Part shown: positions 1-8,656 of the stretch, piece by piece
How positions within the stretch are numbered: position 1 is the stretch's first letter
Layout: each line of letters opens with the position of its first letter
Origin: Sva-07 sp963743825
GTDB taxonomy: Bacteria > Actinomycetota > Acidimicrobiia > Acidimicrobiales > Ilumatobacteraceae
Assembly (NCBI GenBank): GCA_963743825.1
Contig: CAVURC010000011.1
Location: 1 to 64,000 of the forward strand
Direction of reading: 5' to 3'
Length of the DNA stretch: 64,000 nucleotides
Notes under the pieces: model-generated
Seen by the model: only the letters and a program-made list of their open reading frames with translations
Database searches by the model: none
What the model was told of the DNA's origin: nothing
Made by a program: the position numbers and the translations under genes

Positions 1-879
1 ACGGTCACGTTCTTCTCGACGGCACTCGGGCTCGCCGTCGCGGTTCTCGCCGACCAGCGCGGCGGCGAGAAGATCGCCAAGTCGATCATCTTCATGCCGA
101 TGGCGCTGTCACTCGTCGGCGCATCGATCATCTGGCGCTTCGTCTACCAGACGCGCGACGTCTCCAAGGAGCAGACCGGCGTGATGAACGCCATCTGGGT
201 CGGACTGGGACGAGTCAGCACCGGGTCGGGCCTCCCGACGCTGATCGGAACGATCCTGCTCGCGGTCCTGCTCGGGGTGGTCGCGACGTTCCTGGCCCGG
301 TCGCTCACCCGGCGCGCCTACGGCCGGGCGGTCGTGCCCGGCGTCCTGCTGATCTTCGTCGGATGGGTCTTCCTCCGATACACCCAGATCGTCGGTGGCG
401 GGATCGGAGGCTTCACCTACCTCCCCGACGGGACGGTCAAACCCGAGACGATCGTCTTCGTGCAGGAGAGCCCGTACAACAACTTCTGGCTGATGGTCAT
501 CCTGATCTGGATCCAGGTCGGATTCGCCATGGTCATCCTGTCGTCTGCCATCAAGGCGGTGCCGACCGAACTGATCGAGGCCGCGAAGATCGACGGCGCC
601 ACCGATTCCCAGGTGTTCTGGCGGGTCACGCTGCCGCAGATCGCGACCACCATCGGCGTCGTGGTGACGACCCTCATCGTGCTCGTCATGAAGGTCTTCG
701 ACATCGTCAAGGTGGTGACGAACGGCCAGTTCGACACCCAGGTGCTGGCGAACGACATGTACCAACAGGCGTTCAACAACATCAACATCGGCCGTGGCGC
801 CGCGCTGGCGATGCTCATCTTCCTGTCGGTACTTCCCGTGATGTACTACAACATCCGCAGAATGCAGCGAGAGGCCTGA
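1..879 (+). CDS. Sugar ABC transporter permease, MalF-like (5' truncated by window edge)
   Basis: Integral membrane subunit of a carbohydrate importer of the MalFG/UgpAE type. The frame is open from base 1, so the true start lies upstream. The visible part holds several hydrophobic segments and, about residue 192 of the fragment, the cytoplasmic EAA loop (E-A-A-K-I-D-G-A, then W-R-V-T-L-P-Q) that docks on the ATPase. It ends one base before the ATG of the second permease, so the two are co-transcribed and should form a heterodimer. The likely ATPase is the ugpC-like gene at 6.2-7.3 kb. A binding protein is not visible and probably lies upstream of the window. Substrate is not shown by the sequence; the neighbouring desulfonation-type enzymes suggest a sulfonated sugar. 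Confidence 0.9.
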   Translation, partial: TVTFFSTALGLAVAVLADQRGGEKIAKSIIFMPMALSLVGASIIWRFVYQTRDVSKEQTGVMNAIWVGLGRVSTGSGLPTLIGTILLAVLLGVVATFLARSLTRRAYGRAVVPGVLLIFVGWVFLRYTQIVGGGIGGFTYLPDGTVKPETIVFVQESPYNNFWLMVILIWIQVGFAMVILSSAIKAVPTELIEAAKIDGATDSQVFWRVTLPQIATTIGVVVTTLIVLVMKVFDIVKVVTNGQFDTQVLANDMYQQAFNNINIGRGAALAMLIFLSVLPVMYYNIRRMQREA

Positions 880-880
880 G

Positions 881-1846
881 ATGACAGACATCGCGACATC
901 CTCGAGTTCGGGAATCGCTTCCGACGCACCGCAAGCCGCCCGTGGGTTCACCGGCCGCTGGTACGCACTCATCAGGAGCATCCCCACGTGGGCCGTGTGG
1001 TTCCTGGTGATCATCTGGAGCATTCCGAGCCTCGGGTTGTTCATCAACTCCTGGCGAACCCGCGAGGCACAGATCACGACCGGATGGTGGAAGACCCGGG
1101 TCGACGAACTGACCACCGCCAACTACGACACGATCTTCGGCGCACGCAACAGCATCTGGGACTCGCTCGCGAACTCCTTCGCGATCGCTCTACCGGCGAC
1201 GATCATCCCCATCGCGTTCGCCGCGTTCGCCGCGTACGGATTCGCGTGGATCGATTTCAGGGGCCGCAAGGCGCTGTTCATCGCCACCGTCTCGCTGCTC
1301 GCGATTCCGCTGCAGGTTGCGCTCATTCCGCTCCTCCAGCTGTACGTCGGCGGCGCGAAGTTCACCTTGCCGTTGCTCGACAAGACGATCACGTTGATTC
1401 CGGACTTCGACCTCGCCGGCAACACCACCGCGGTGTGGCTGACACACACCGGTTTCGCCATGCCGTTCGCGATCTTCCTGCTGCACAACTACATCAGCTC
1501 GTTGCCGAAGGATCTCTTCGAAGCGGCGCGGATCGACGGAGCGAACCACTTCACCATCTTCTGGCGCCTCGTGTTGCCCCTGTCGGTGCCGGTGCTCGCC
1601 GCGTTCGCCATCTTCCAGTTCCTCTGGACGTGGAACGACTACCTGATCGCGAACACGATGGTCGGATCCAATCCGTCAGCGCATCCGACGACCATCCTGA
1701 TCGCCAACCTGGCAGGCGACTTCGGCCGCAACGAGCACATCCTGCCGGCGGCCGCGTTCATCCAGGCGTTCATCCCGCTGGTCGTCTTCTTCGCTCTCCA
1801 GCGCTACTTCGTGCGCGGACTGCTCGCGGGCTCCGTCAAGGGCTGA
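881..1846 (+). CDS. Sugar ABC transporter permease, MalG-like
   Basis: Second permease of the carbohydrate importer, 321 residues, the usual length for MalG-type subunits. A cytoplasmic N-terminus of about 35 residues precedes the first membrane segment (about residues 36-57). The EAA loop is at about residues 212-231 (E-A-A-R-I-D-G-A, W-R-L-V-L-P). The protein ends with the typical R-Y-F-V-R-G-L-L-A-G-S-V-K-G tail of this family. The ATG follows the stop of the first permease after one base, so translational coupling is likely. Gene order permease-permease with a distant ATPase is common in actinobacteria, where one MsmX/UgpC-type ATPase can serve several importers. Confidence 0.92.
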   Translation: MTDIATSSSSGIASDAPQAARGFTGRWYALIRSIPTWAVWFLVIIWSIPSLGLFINSWRTREAQITTGWWKTRVDELTTANYDTIFGARNSIWDSLANSFAIALPATIIPIAFAAFAAYGFAWIDFRGRKALFIATVSLLAIPLQVALIPLLQLYVGGAKFTLPLLDKTITLIPDFDLAGNTTAVWLTHTGFAMPFAIFLLHNYISSLPKDLFEAARIDGANHFTIFWRLVLPLSVPVLAAFAIFQFLWTWNDYLIANTMVGSNPSAHPTTILIANLAGDFGRNEHILPAAAFIQAFIPLVVFFALQRYFVRGLLAGSVKG

Positions 1847-1849
1847 CGC

Positions 1850-2906
1850 TCAGACCACCAGCGTGCCGACGTAGGCCGTCACGGCGACCAGTACCCACGA
1901 CAGCAGCCCGAGCACGAGCGGGCGGGCACCGAGGCGACGCATCTGCACGAATCGGACCCCCATGCCCATCGCGACCAGCGCGAAGGTCAGCAGCACCTTC
2001 TCGAGGGTCGCGGCGACATCGAGCACGTCGTCGCCCAGCACACCGCTCGAACGAACGAGCATCGCTGCCAGGAACCCGACGACGAACAGTGGCAGGAGCG
2101 GCGGGTGCTGTTCGACGGCAGCGTCGTTCGACGCCGCGGAGAGGCTCGCCGGACGTCGACGACGTGCCGACAGCGACACCAGCGCGACGAGCGGGGCGAG
2201 GAGCACGACGCGCGTGAGCTTGACCACCGTCGCCGCCTCGACCGCGGCGGCGTCACCCGTCGATGCGGTGGCGACGACCTGGCCGACATCGTGCACCGAC
2301 GCTCCCACCCACGTGCCGAACTCCGCCCCGACGAGCCCGATGCGGTCGGCCACGAATGGCAGGACGAAGATCGACAGCGTGCCGCAGATCGTGACGAGCG
2401 TGATGGCGTACGCCGTCTCCTCCTCGTCGGCGTGCACGACGCCGTTGACCGCGGCGATCGCCGACGCGCCGCAGATCGAGTAGCCGGTCGCAACCAGCAG
2501 GCCGAGATCACGACTGACGCCGAGCCGACGCGCGATCCACTGCGTACCGAAGAAGGTGATCGTCACGACCATGGCGACGACGATCAGCCCATCGGCGCCG
2601 AGTCCGGCCACGTCACCCATCGACAGTCTCAGGCCGAGCACGACGATGCCGATGCGCAACAGCGTGCGCGCACAGAAGCGCACGCCGGCGGCGAGCACGT
2701 CCGGCACACCCCAGACGTTGCCGACGATGGCGCCGAGTGTGATGCCGACGACCAACGGTGAGAACGACGACCATTCCGCGAGCACGAACGCCACGCCGGA
2801 CAGCACGCCGACGACGGCCAGGCCCGGCAGCGACCGATCGCACGGCTTGCCCCACTGCGGCGAGCGCCGTGGTGGCGCCCTCGGCCTGCGTGTCGTCGTC
2901 GATCAC
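1850..2906 (-). CDS. yeiH: YeiH-family (UPF0324) putative sulfate/sulfite exporter, frameshift near the N-terminus
   Basis: Polytopic membrane protein of the YeiH/UPF0324 family, annotated elsewhere as a putative sulfate exporter. The body (from 2806 downward) has about ten hydrophobic segments and family landmarks such as I-G-I-V-V-L-G-L-R-L, G-Y-S-I-C-G-A-S-A-I-A-A and H-D-V-G-Q-V. The only start in that frame is a GTG inside the first membrane segment. A better N-terminus beginning ATG at 2906 lies in another frame, and joining the two near 2833 (one extra G) gives a continuous first helix. A single-base indel is therefore likely. It lies 23 bases downstream of the flavin monooxygenase on the same strand, which suggests export of the sulfite that enzyme would release. 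The substrate is inference. Confidence 0.75.
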
Positions 2907-2929
2907 TTCGTCGATCAGCGTCCTTCGGG

Positions 2930-4010
2930 TCAGGCGACGTGGACCGGGTGCGGCTCGAACTCGAGGCGGCCGTGGTCGATGCCGGGAAGCACGTATCGGG
3001 CGAACAGGTCACACTCGGCCGCGTGCGGGTAGCCGGACAGGATGAAGGCCTCGATCCCGGCAGCGGTCAGTTCGTTCAGCTTCGCCAGGACCTGGTCGGG
3101 GTCGCCGACGATCGCCGCGCCGGCGCCCGAGCGGGCACGGCCGACGCCGGTCCACAGATGCCGCTCGGCGTATCCCTCGTCGTCGGCGCCTTCACGAAGT
3201 GCTGCCTGGCGGGCGACCCCAGCGGACGACGAGTCGAGCGACTTCGTCCGGATGGCCGCGCCCGTCTCGTCGTCGAGCTTCGACAGCAACCGGCGCGCCG
3301 CGTCGCGCGCCTCATCCTCGGTTTCGCGCACGATCACGTGCGAACGCCACCCGTACCGGAGCGATCGGCCCACGGCACTCGCCCGGCGGTCCATGTCGTC
3401 TTTGACCTCCAGGACCTTCTCGGTGACATCGGGCCACATCAGGAACACGTCGGCGCCCGCTGCGGCACAGTCGCGTGCGGCCGGCGACAGGCCCCCGAAG
3501 TAGAACAGCGGGCTGCGACCGCTGACGGTCCGAGCCCTCGGCGGATCGACCTGCAGGTCGACGAACTCACCGTGGAAGTCGACCGACCTGCCGTCGAGGA
3601 GCTCGCGCAGGCAGAACATGATCTCGGTCGAGCGCCGGTAGCGCGGCTCGCTGTCGAGCACCTCGCCGGGAACGTCCGACGAGATGATGTTGATCGCGAG
3701 CCGCCCACCCATCATCTGATCGAGCGACGCGAGCTGCCGGGCGAGTTGCGGCACCACCATCTCGCCACAGCGAATGGCCAGCAGCATGCGCAGCGATCGT
3801 GATCGGTGCCATGCCGGCGGCGAACGTCGTGTTGTCGATGCCGAGTGCGTAGCCGGACGGGAGCAGCACGTTGTCGAATCCGTAGCGGTCGGCGGTGAGC
3901 ACGATGTTGCGACAGTGCTCCCACGAACTCGCCAGCTGCGGATCCGGCACGCCCAGGAACTCGTAGTCGTCGTCGCACAGCGCGCTGAACCACGACATTT
4001 CGACGGTCAC
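2930..4010 (-). CDS. SsuD-like flavin-dependent (LLM) sulfonate monooxygenase, one frameshift
   Basis: Luciferase-like monooxygenase of the alkanesulfonate/sulfoquinovose monooxygenase type, which uses reduced flavin and O2 to cleave a C-S bond and release sulfite. About 360 residues once joined. The N-terminal part (GTG at 4010, M-T-V-E-M-S-W-F-S-A-L) carries the first beta strand. The rest, in another frame, carries L-L-A-I-R-C-G-E, D-Q-M-M-G-G-R-L-A-I-N, Y-F-G-G-L-S-P and the C-terminal G-V-G-R-A-R-S-G-A-G and S-G-Y-P-H motifs typical of SsuD. The frames switch near 3790. The GTG overlaps the corrected stop of the Gfo/Idh gene, and the exporter follows. No flavin reductase is in view. It could act on a simple alkanesulfonate instead of a sulfosugar. 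Confidence 0.8.
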
Positions 4011-5132
4011 GCCATCGCCCCCTTCTCACGTTCGTCTGCATCAGGTCACCCAGTTCGACCGGTTGTCCGATCTCGATACTTCGCTGGGCCGCCGCCCCCA
4101 TCGCCACGGCCCAGTACCCGTCCTCGAGCGTAACGTGCGGCCGGCCGGCGGTCCGGATCGCTTCGGCGAACAGGAGGTGTTCGATGTAGCTCGAGCCGTG
4201 GTGCAACCCCTCGTGGCGGACGCGCTGCATCGATCGCGACGTACTCCTCGACGCCACCGATCCAGTGTTCACCCCTGCGGCCGACCCGCACGACGTTCGA
4301 CGGGATCAGTGCCTCGACCTTGCCGACGTCGCCCGACGACGGACAGTTGTTCCTGGTCGTGGGTCGCCTCGGCGAACATGCAGAGGTCGAGCAGTGCACG
4401 AGCACCGCTCGGATAGTCGACGATGACGAACGCGTTGTCCAAGATGTCGGGGGTGCGATCGTCGTACCGCTCGTCGAGGTGATTGACGTCCTGGGCGCCC
4501 GATGCCATGACCCGCCACGGCCGCTCCTGCAGGATGAGGTTCATCAGATCGAAGAAGTGACACGTCTTCTCGACCAGGGTGCCGCCGGTGTTGGCGTTGA
4601 AGCGATTCCAGTTGTCGACCTTGACGAGGAACGGGAAGCGGTGTTCGCGCACCGCAACCATGCGCGGTGTACCGACAACACCGTCGTGGACGAGCCGGAT
4701 GAGCTCCGCCGCGGCGGCCATGTACCGATACTCCATCGCCATCCAGGTGATCGCACCTTCGGGCCGGGTCGCCTCGAGCGCGAGCAACCGCTCACAGTCG
4801 GCCACGGTCGTGCACAGGGGCTTCTCGACCAGCGCATGGATGCCGGTGCGCAAGACGTCGCCGACGACATCGATGTGGGTGTGGTTCGGCGACGCCACGA
4901 CCACGGCGTCGCAGAGGCCGCTCGCCAGGAGGTCACGATGGTCGGCGAAGACGGCGACGTCGTGACCCGCTGCCTGCGCGCCGTCGCTGCGCGAACTCTC
5001 GTTGGGATCGCTGACTGCCGTCAGGGTCGCACCGTCGATGGTGAGGATGTTCTCGATGTGCTCGATGCCCATCATGCCGGTGCCGATGACGGCATATCGG
5101 ATCGGTGCGGCGGTGGAACTCATGGTCATCAT
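4007..5132 (-). CDS. Gfo/Idh/MocA-family NAD(P)-dependent oxidoreductase, several frameshifts; possible NAD-dependent sulfoglycosidase
   Basis: The N-terminal Rossmann fold is clear (V-I-G-T-G-M-M-G at about residues 14-21), followed by the family signature with E-K-P-L-C and the catalytic-domain K and H in G-T-L-V-E-K-T-C-H-F-F-D. The frame breaks near 4333 (a GGG where GG restores the protein) and near 4226. Another base in the five-G run near 4018 would end the protein at a TGA (4007-4009) overlapping the GTG of the monooxygenase. Corrected length is about 375 residues, normal for the family. The start could also be the ATG at 5123. Because a group of Gfo/Idh proteins are NAD-dependent sulfoquinovosidases (GH188), this may be the gateway glycosidase. 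That assignment rests on context only. Confidence 0.78.
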
Positions 5133-5235
5133 CGAATCACGTGCGCCAGCGGATTCGTCAATCAGAAGCAGTCGGCAACCAGTCGGGGCGGGTCACGCCA
5201 CGAGCCGTTGCCGGACCCGGAAGTAGGTTGTCCGC

Positions 5236-6136
5236 ATGAGCCTCGTCAACGTCCAACCACGAACGATCGGGTCATTGCCACCCGTGGGGCCGCTGTCGTT
5301 CGGACTCTGGCGCTACACCAACCCGGACGTTCGAACGGCGCAGGCGGTACTCGAAGCAGCACTCGACGCCGGGATGAATCTCATCGACAACGCCGACGTG
5401 TACGGCTTCGACTGGGGCGGCACCGGCTTCGGCCAGGTCGAGGACATCCTCGGGAGCGTGCTCACCGCCGCCCCGGCACTGCGCGACCGCATGGTGCTCG
5501 CCACCAAGGGCGGGATCGCACCACCGACGCCGTACGACTCCTCGCCGGCGTACCTCCGCTCGGCGTGCGAGGCATCACTGCGCCGAATGAACGTCGACGT
5601 CATCGACCTGTACCAGATCCACCGACCGGATCTCCTGAGCCATCCCGCTGACGTCGCTGCCACGCTGACGTCGCTGCGCGACGAGGGCAAGATCCGCGAG
5701 GTCGGGGTCTCGAATCACACCACGGCACAGACGGCCGCACTCGCAGCACACCTTCCGTTTCGGCTCGCGGTCAACCAGGTCGAGTACTCCGCGGTGCATC
5801 TCGACCCGCTGCGCGACGGAACCTTCGACGACTGCATGCGTGCCGACATCGTGGCGTTGGCGTGGAGCCCGCTCGGTGGTGGACGGCTCGCCGACGGTGA
5901 AGGCGTGCGACCCGAGCTGATCGCCGTCATCGACCGCCTCGCCGAGCGCGAAGGCGTCAGCCGCGCCACGCTTGCGATCGCGTTCGTGCTGGCCCACCCC
6001 GCTGCGCCCGTGGCGATCGTCGGCTCGCAGAACCCCGAGCGCATTGCGTCGAGCACGGCCGCGCTCGACGTCGATCCTGTCACGCGAGGACGTGTACGCG
6101 ATCATCCAGGCATCCGAGGGAGTTCCGCTCCCCTGA
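5236..6136 (+). CDS. Aldo/keto reductase, frameshift near the C-terminus
   Basis: NAD(P)H-dependent aldo/keto reductase of about 300 residues with a TIM-barrel fold. The catalytic tetrad is visible: D and Y in N-A-D-V-Y-G, K in L-A-T-K-G-G, H in Y-Q-I-H-R-P-D. The G-V-S-N motif and a C-terminal cofactor region (I-V-G-S-Q-N-P-E-R-I) follow. Near 6078 the frame changes; the shifted frame reads L-S-R-E-D-V-Y-A-I-I-Q-A-S-E-G and stops at 6134-6136, the usual AKR ending, so a one-base indel is likely. It is divergent from the Gfo/Idh gene with a gap of about 100 bases. In the sulfo-SMO route an AKR (SmoB) reduces 6-dehydroglucose after desulfonation, and this gene is a candidate for that role. Confidence 0.85.
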
Positions 6137-6163
6137 TCTCCACGCCGACGTCGCAGCGTTGTC

Positions 6164-7337
6164 TCAGCCCTCGATGGCCTGGCGGGTCTCCATGTCGAAG
6201 AAGTGCATGTTCTCGGTCGAGATCGCGATCTCGATCTGTTCACCGATGCGGGCCTTCGACCGCGGGCTGAACCGGCCGACTGCGTTCGCCTGCGTGGTAC
6301 CGGCCTTCTCCTCGACGGCGTCGGGGTCGCCGGAGTCCACGGTGGGTGCGTCGACGTTGAAGTGCACCATGATCTCCGAGCCGAGCGCCTCGATCAGCGC
6401 CACCGTTGACGAGATCCGCTGCGACTCGGGACGTCTGCGGCGCGAACGCGGCGTCTTCGTAGTCCTCGGGACGGATACCGATGATCACCCGGCGATTGTC
6501 GTAGTCACGCAGTCGCGGATGCTTGACGAGGCATTCCGACGAGAGCCCGATCACGTGCGAGCCGAGCGTGACCGTGCCGACGTCGCCGGACAGGTGGAGG
6601 TCGGCCTCGAAGAGGTTCATCGAGGGCGAGCCGATGAAGGCTGCGACGAACACGTTGACCGGATGGTCGTAGAGGTTCTGCGGCGTGTCGACCTGCTGGA
6701 GGTACCCGTCCTTCAACACGGCGACGCGGTCGCCCATCGTCATCGCCTCGATCTGGTCGTGGGTGACGTAGACGGTGGTGACGGCCAACTCGCGCTGCAG
6801 TGCGGCGATCTCCGCCCGCATCTGCACGCGGAGCTTGGCATCGAGGTTGGAGAGCGGCTCGTCCATGAGGAACGCCGCCGGTTGGCGCACGATCGCGCGG
6901 CCCATGGCGACACGTTGGCGTTGGCCGCCCGACAACTGTCCCGGCTTGCGGTTCAGGTTGTCCTCGAGTTCGAGGATCGCGGCCGCCTTGCGGACGCGTG
7001 TGTCGATCTCGTCCTTCGGGACCTTCGCCAACTTGAGTGCGAATCCGATGTTGTCGTACACGGACATGTGGGGATACAGCGCGTAGTTCTGGAACACCAT
7101 GGCGATGTCGCGGTCCTTCGGCTCGACCTCGTTCACCACCCGTTCGCCGATCTTCATCGTGCCGCCCGAGATGGTCTCGAGGCCGGCGATCATCCGCAGT
7201 GCCGTGGACTTTCCACACCCCGACGGGCCCACGAGCACGAGGAACTCCTTGTCGGCGATCTCGAGACTCAGGTCGTGGATCGCGTGGTAGCCGTTCTCGT
7301 ACACCTTGTTGATGTTGTCGAGTTGGACCGTCGCCAT
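6164..7337 (-). CDS. ugpC: Carbohydrate ABC importer ATPase (UgpC/MsmX type), frameshift in the C-terminal domain
   Basis: Cytoplasmic ATPase for CUT1-type sugar importers, about 390 residues. Walker A at residues 37-45 (G-P-S-G-C-G-K-S-T), Q-loop F-Q-N-Y-A, signature L-S-G-G-Q at 135-139, Walker B F-L-M-D-E-P at 156-161 and switch His at 193. A C-terminal TOBE/regulatory domain starts after about residue 235. The frame changes near 6400; the shifted frame supplies A-L-I-E-A-L-G-S-E-I and the last 75 residues. ATG 7337 is preceded by a GGGAGA ribosome-binding site, so it is preferred over the start further upstream. The gene is convergent with the aldo/keto reductase. It most likely energises the permeases at the start of the window. 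Confidence 0.9.
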
Positions 7338-7495
7338 GCGTTGTCTCCCTTGTTGTCGTCGCGATCGACTCGTCCCCACGAACGCGTGCTCCCGAAGTTA
7401 GCCGATCGGTGCAGCGCGACGAGGAGGCGTGCTCTCGGCCTGGATGGACATGCTCAGCTGCTGACTTCGTCGGCGCGCAGATAGCGTCGAGCGAC

Positions 7496-8090
7496 GTGAA
7501 TCAGATGAAGAACCGGATGCAGGCGCTCGGCCTGCTCGATCGCTCGTTCAAGGCCGCCACCGACGAGGAGCTCGCCACGGCGATCGAAGCGCTCGACGAC
7601 GACCATCGTGAGGGGCTCGAGTCGTTCGTCGACGCGCTCACGCCCGACGGCGTCCGCGCCGGCGTCAAGTCCGGGCGCATCGACGGCGGCATGGAGGCAA
7701 TCGCTGCCGTGCTGACCGATCTGTGCCTGGCCGACTGCATCAAGGAGCTCGGCGACAACGCCGACAACCCGTCGACCGCGCAGCTGAACGAGGTGCTGCC
7801 CGGTGTCGTCGAGCGCCACGGCGTCGCCAGTGGCCCGCATCATGCTCGCCTCCACCGTGGCCGGTGAAGCGCCGGCCTCGGCGATCATCCGCGACCTGTT
7901 GAAGAACGACGAACTCGTCAAGCTGCCGAAGGCCGACGAGGTCACCATCGCCCCGCTGATCGACACTCAGAAGCGCTCCGACGACGAGCAGGCCGCCGTC
8001 AAGGCCAAGCGCGCCGAGGCGAAGGCCGCCAAGAAGGAAGCCGAGCGCGCCCGCAAGGCCCAGTCGGCCGCCGCCCGCAACCGCGCCTGA
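7496..8090 (+). CDS. Conserved-looking protein of unknown function, frameshift in the middle
   Basis: I do not recognise this protein. From GTG 7496 (ATG 7505 is an alternative) it reads about 110 residues, rich in acidic and alanine residues, predicted mostly helical (D-D-D-H-R-E-G-L-E-S-F-V-D-A-L; I-A-A-V-L-T-D-L-C-L). Near 7828 the coding character moves to the next frame, which continues V-A-R-I-M-L-A-S-T-V-A-G-E and ends in a strongly charged Lys/Ala/Glu helix (R-A-E-A-K-A-A-K-K-E-A-E-R), perhaps a nucleic-acid-binding tail or coiled coil. Joined length is about 197 residues. No membrane segment or signal peptide is visible. It is divergent from the sugar ATPase and converges on ogt, with a palindrome right after its stop. 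Confidence 0.55.
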
Positions 8091-8656
8091 CCGCGTTACG
8101 TCTGGTGTCAGACACCAGATCGTAACAGCGTTGCTCGTGGTCGAGCAGCCAGGCCTTGGTGTCGATGCCGCCGGCGAATCCGGTGAGCGCTCCGTTCGAG
8201 GCGACCACGCGATGACACGGCACCACGATCGAGATCGGGTTCCGACCGTTCGCAGCCCCGACGGCACGAGCCTTGCGGCGGTCGCCCATCCGCGCGGCCT
8301 GTTCGCCGTAGCTGACGGTGGTGCCGTACGGAATGGTCCTCAGCGCCATCCACGCTGACTGTTGGAAGTCGGTGCCGACCGGATCGAGCGGAAGGTCGAA
8401 CTCCTCGCGTTCACCGGCGAAGTACTCGTCGAGCTGTGCCACGGTCGCGACGATCACCGGATGGTCGGGATCGGGAGCGGCCGCCGAGATCGGGACCCGG
8501 CCGATCGTCGTCAGGCCAGAGGATCGCCCGCACGCCACGCGCTGAGGCAACGATCGTGATCGGTCCGACCGGCGTGTCCATGACCGTGGAGACGAGTTCG
8601 GCCCCGGTGGTCGAGGATGCGGTGATCGAGGAGGCGGTGGTCGAGGAGCTGTTCAT
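7999..8656 (-). CDS. ogt: Methylated-DNA--protein-cysteine methyltransferase, frameshifted
   Basis: Suicide repair enzyme that removes alkyl groups from O6-alkylguanine. The active-site motif P-C-H-R-V-V, the helix-turn-helix part (I-P-Y-G-T-T-V-S-Y-G-E-Q-A-A-R) and G-A-A-N-G-R-N-P are clear, as is the N-terminal domain (M-D-T-P-V-G-P-I-T-I-V-A). These lie in two frames that join near 8508. ATG 8656 overlaps the alkA stop (ATGA), so the two genes are coupled. A low-complexity Ser/Thr stretch of about 20 residues precedes the usual start. Downstream of L-L-D-H-E the frame runs through the family C palindrome to a stop at 7999, inside the convergent gene. The true end may be nearer 8108. Confidence 0.85.
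8095..8126. repeat. Dispersed palindrome, family C copy 1
   Basis: Near-perfect inverted repeat with arms GTTACG-TCTGGTGTC and GACACCAGA-TCGTAAC, one bulged base. It sits five bases after the stop of the unknown gene and overlaps the C-terminal end of the convergent ogt frame. The same layout (GTTACATC...GATGTAAC around a GGGGTCTGACCCC-like centre) recurs at 37.9 kb and, more degenerate, at 35.9 kb. It could act as a bidirectional terminator, but the similarity between copies suggests a repeated element. Confidence 0.7.

Noticed and set aside
109..1122. 337-residue minus-strand open frame
   Set aside because: Antisense shadow of the two permeases, with His/Asp/Arg-rich low-information translation.
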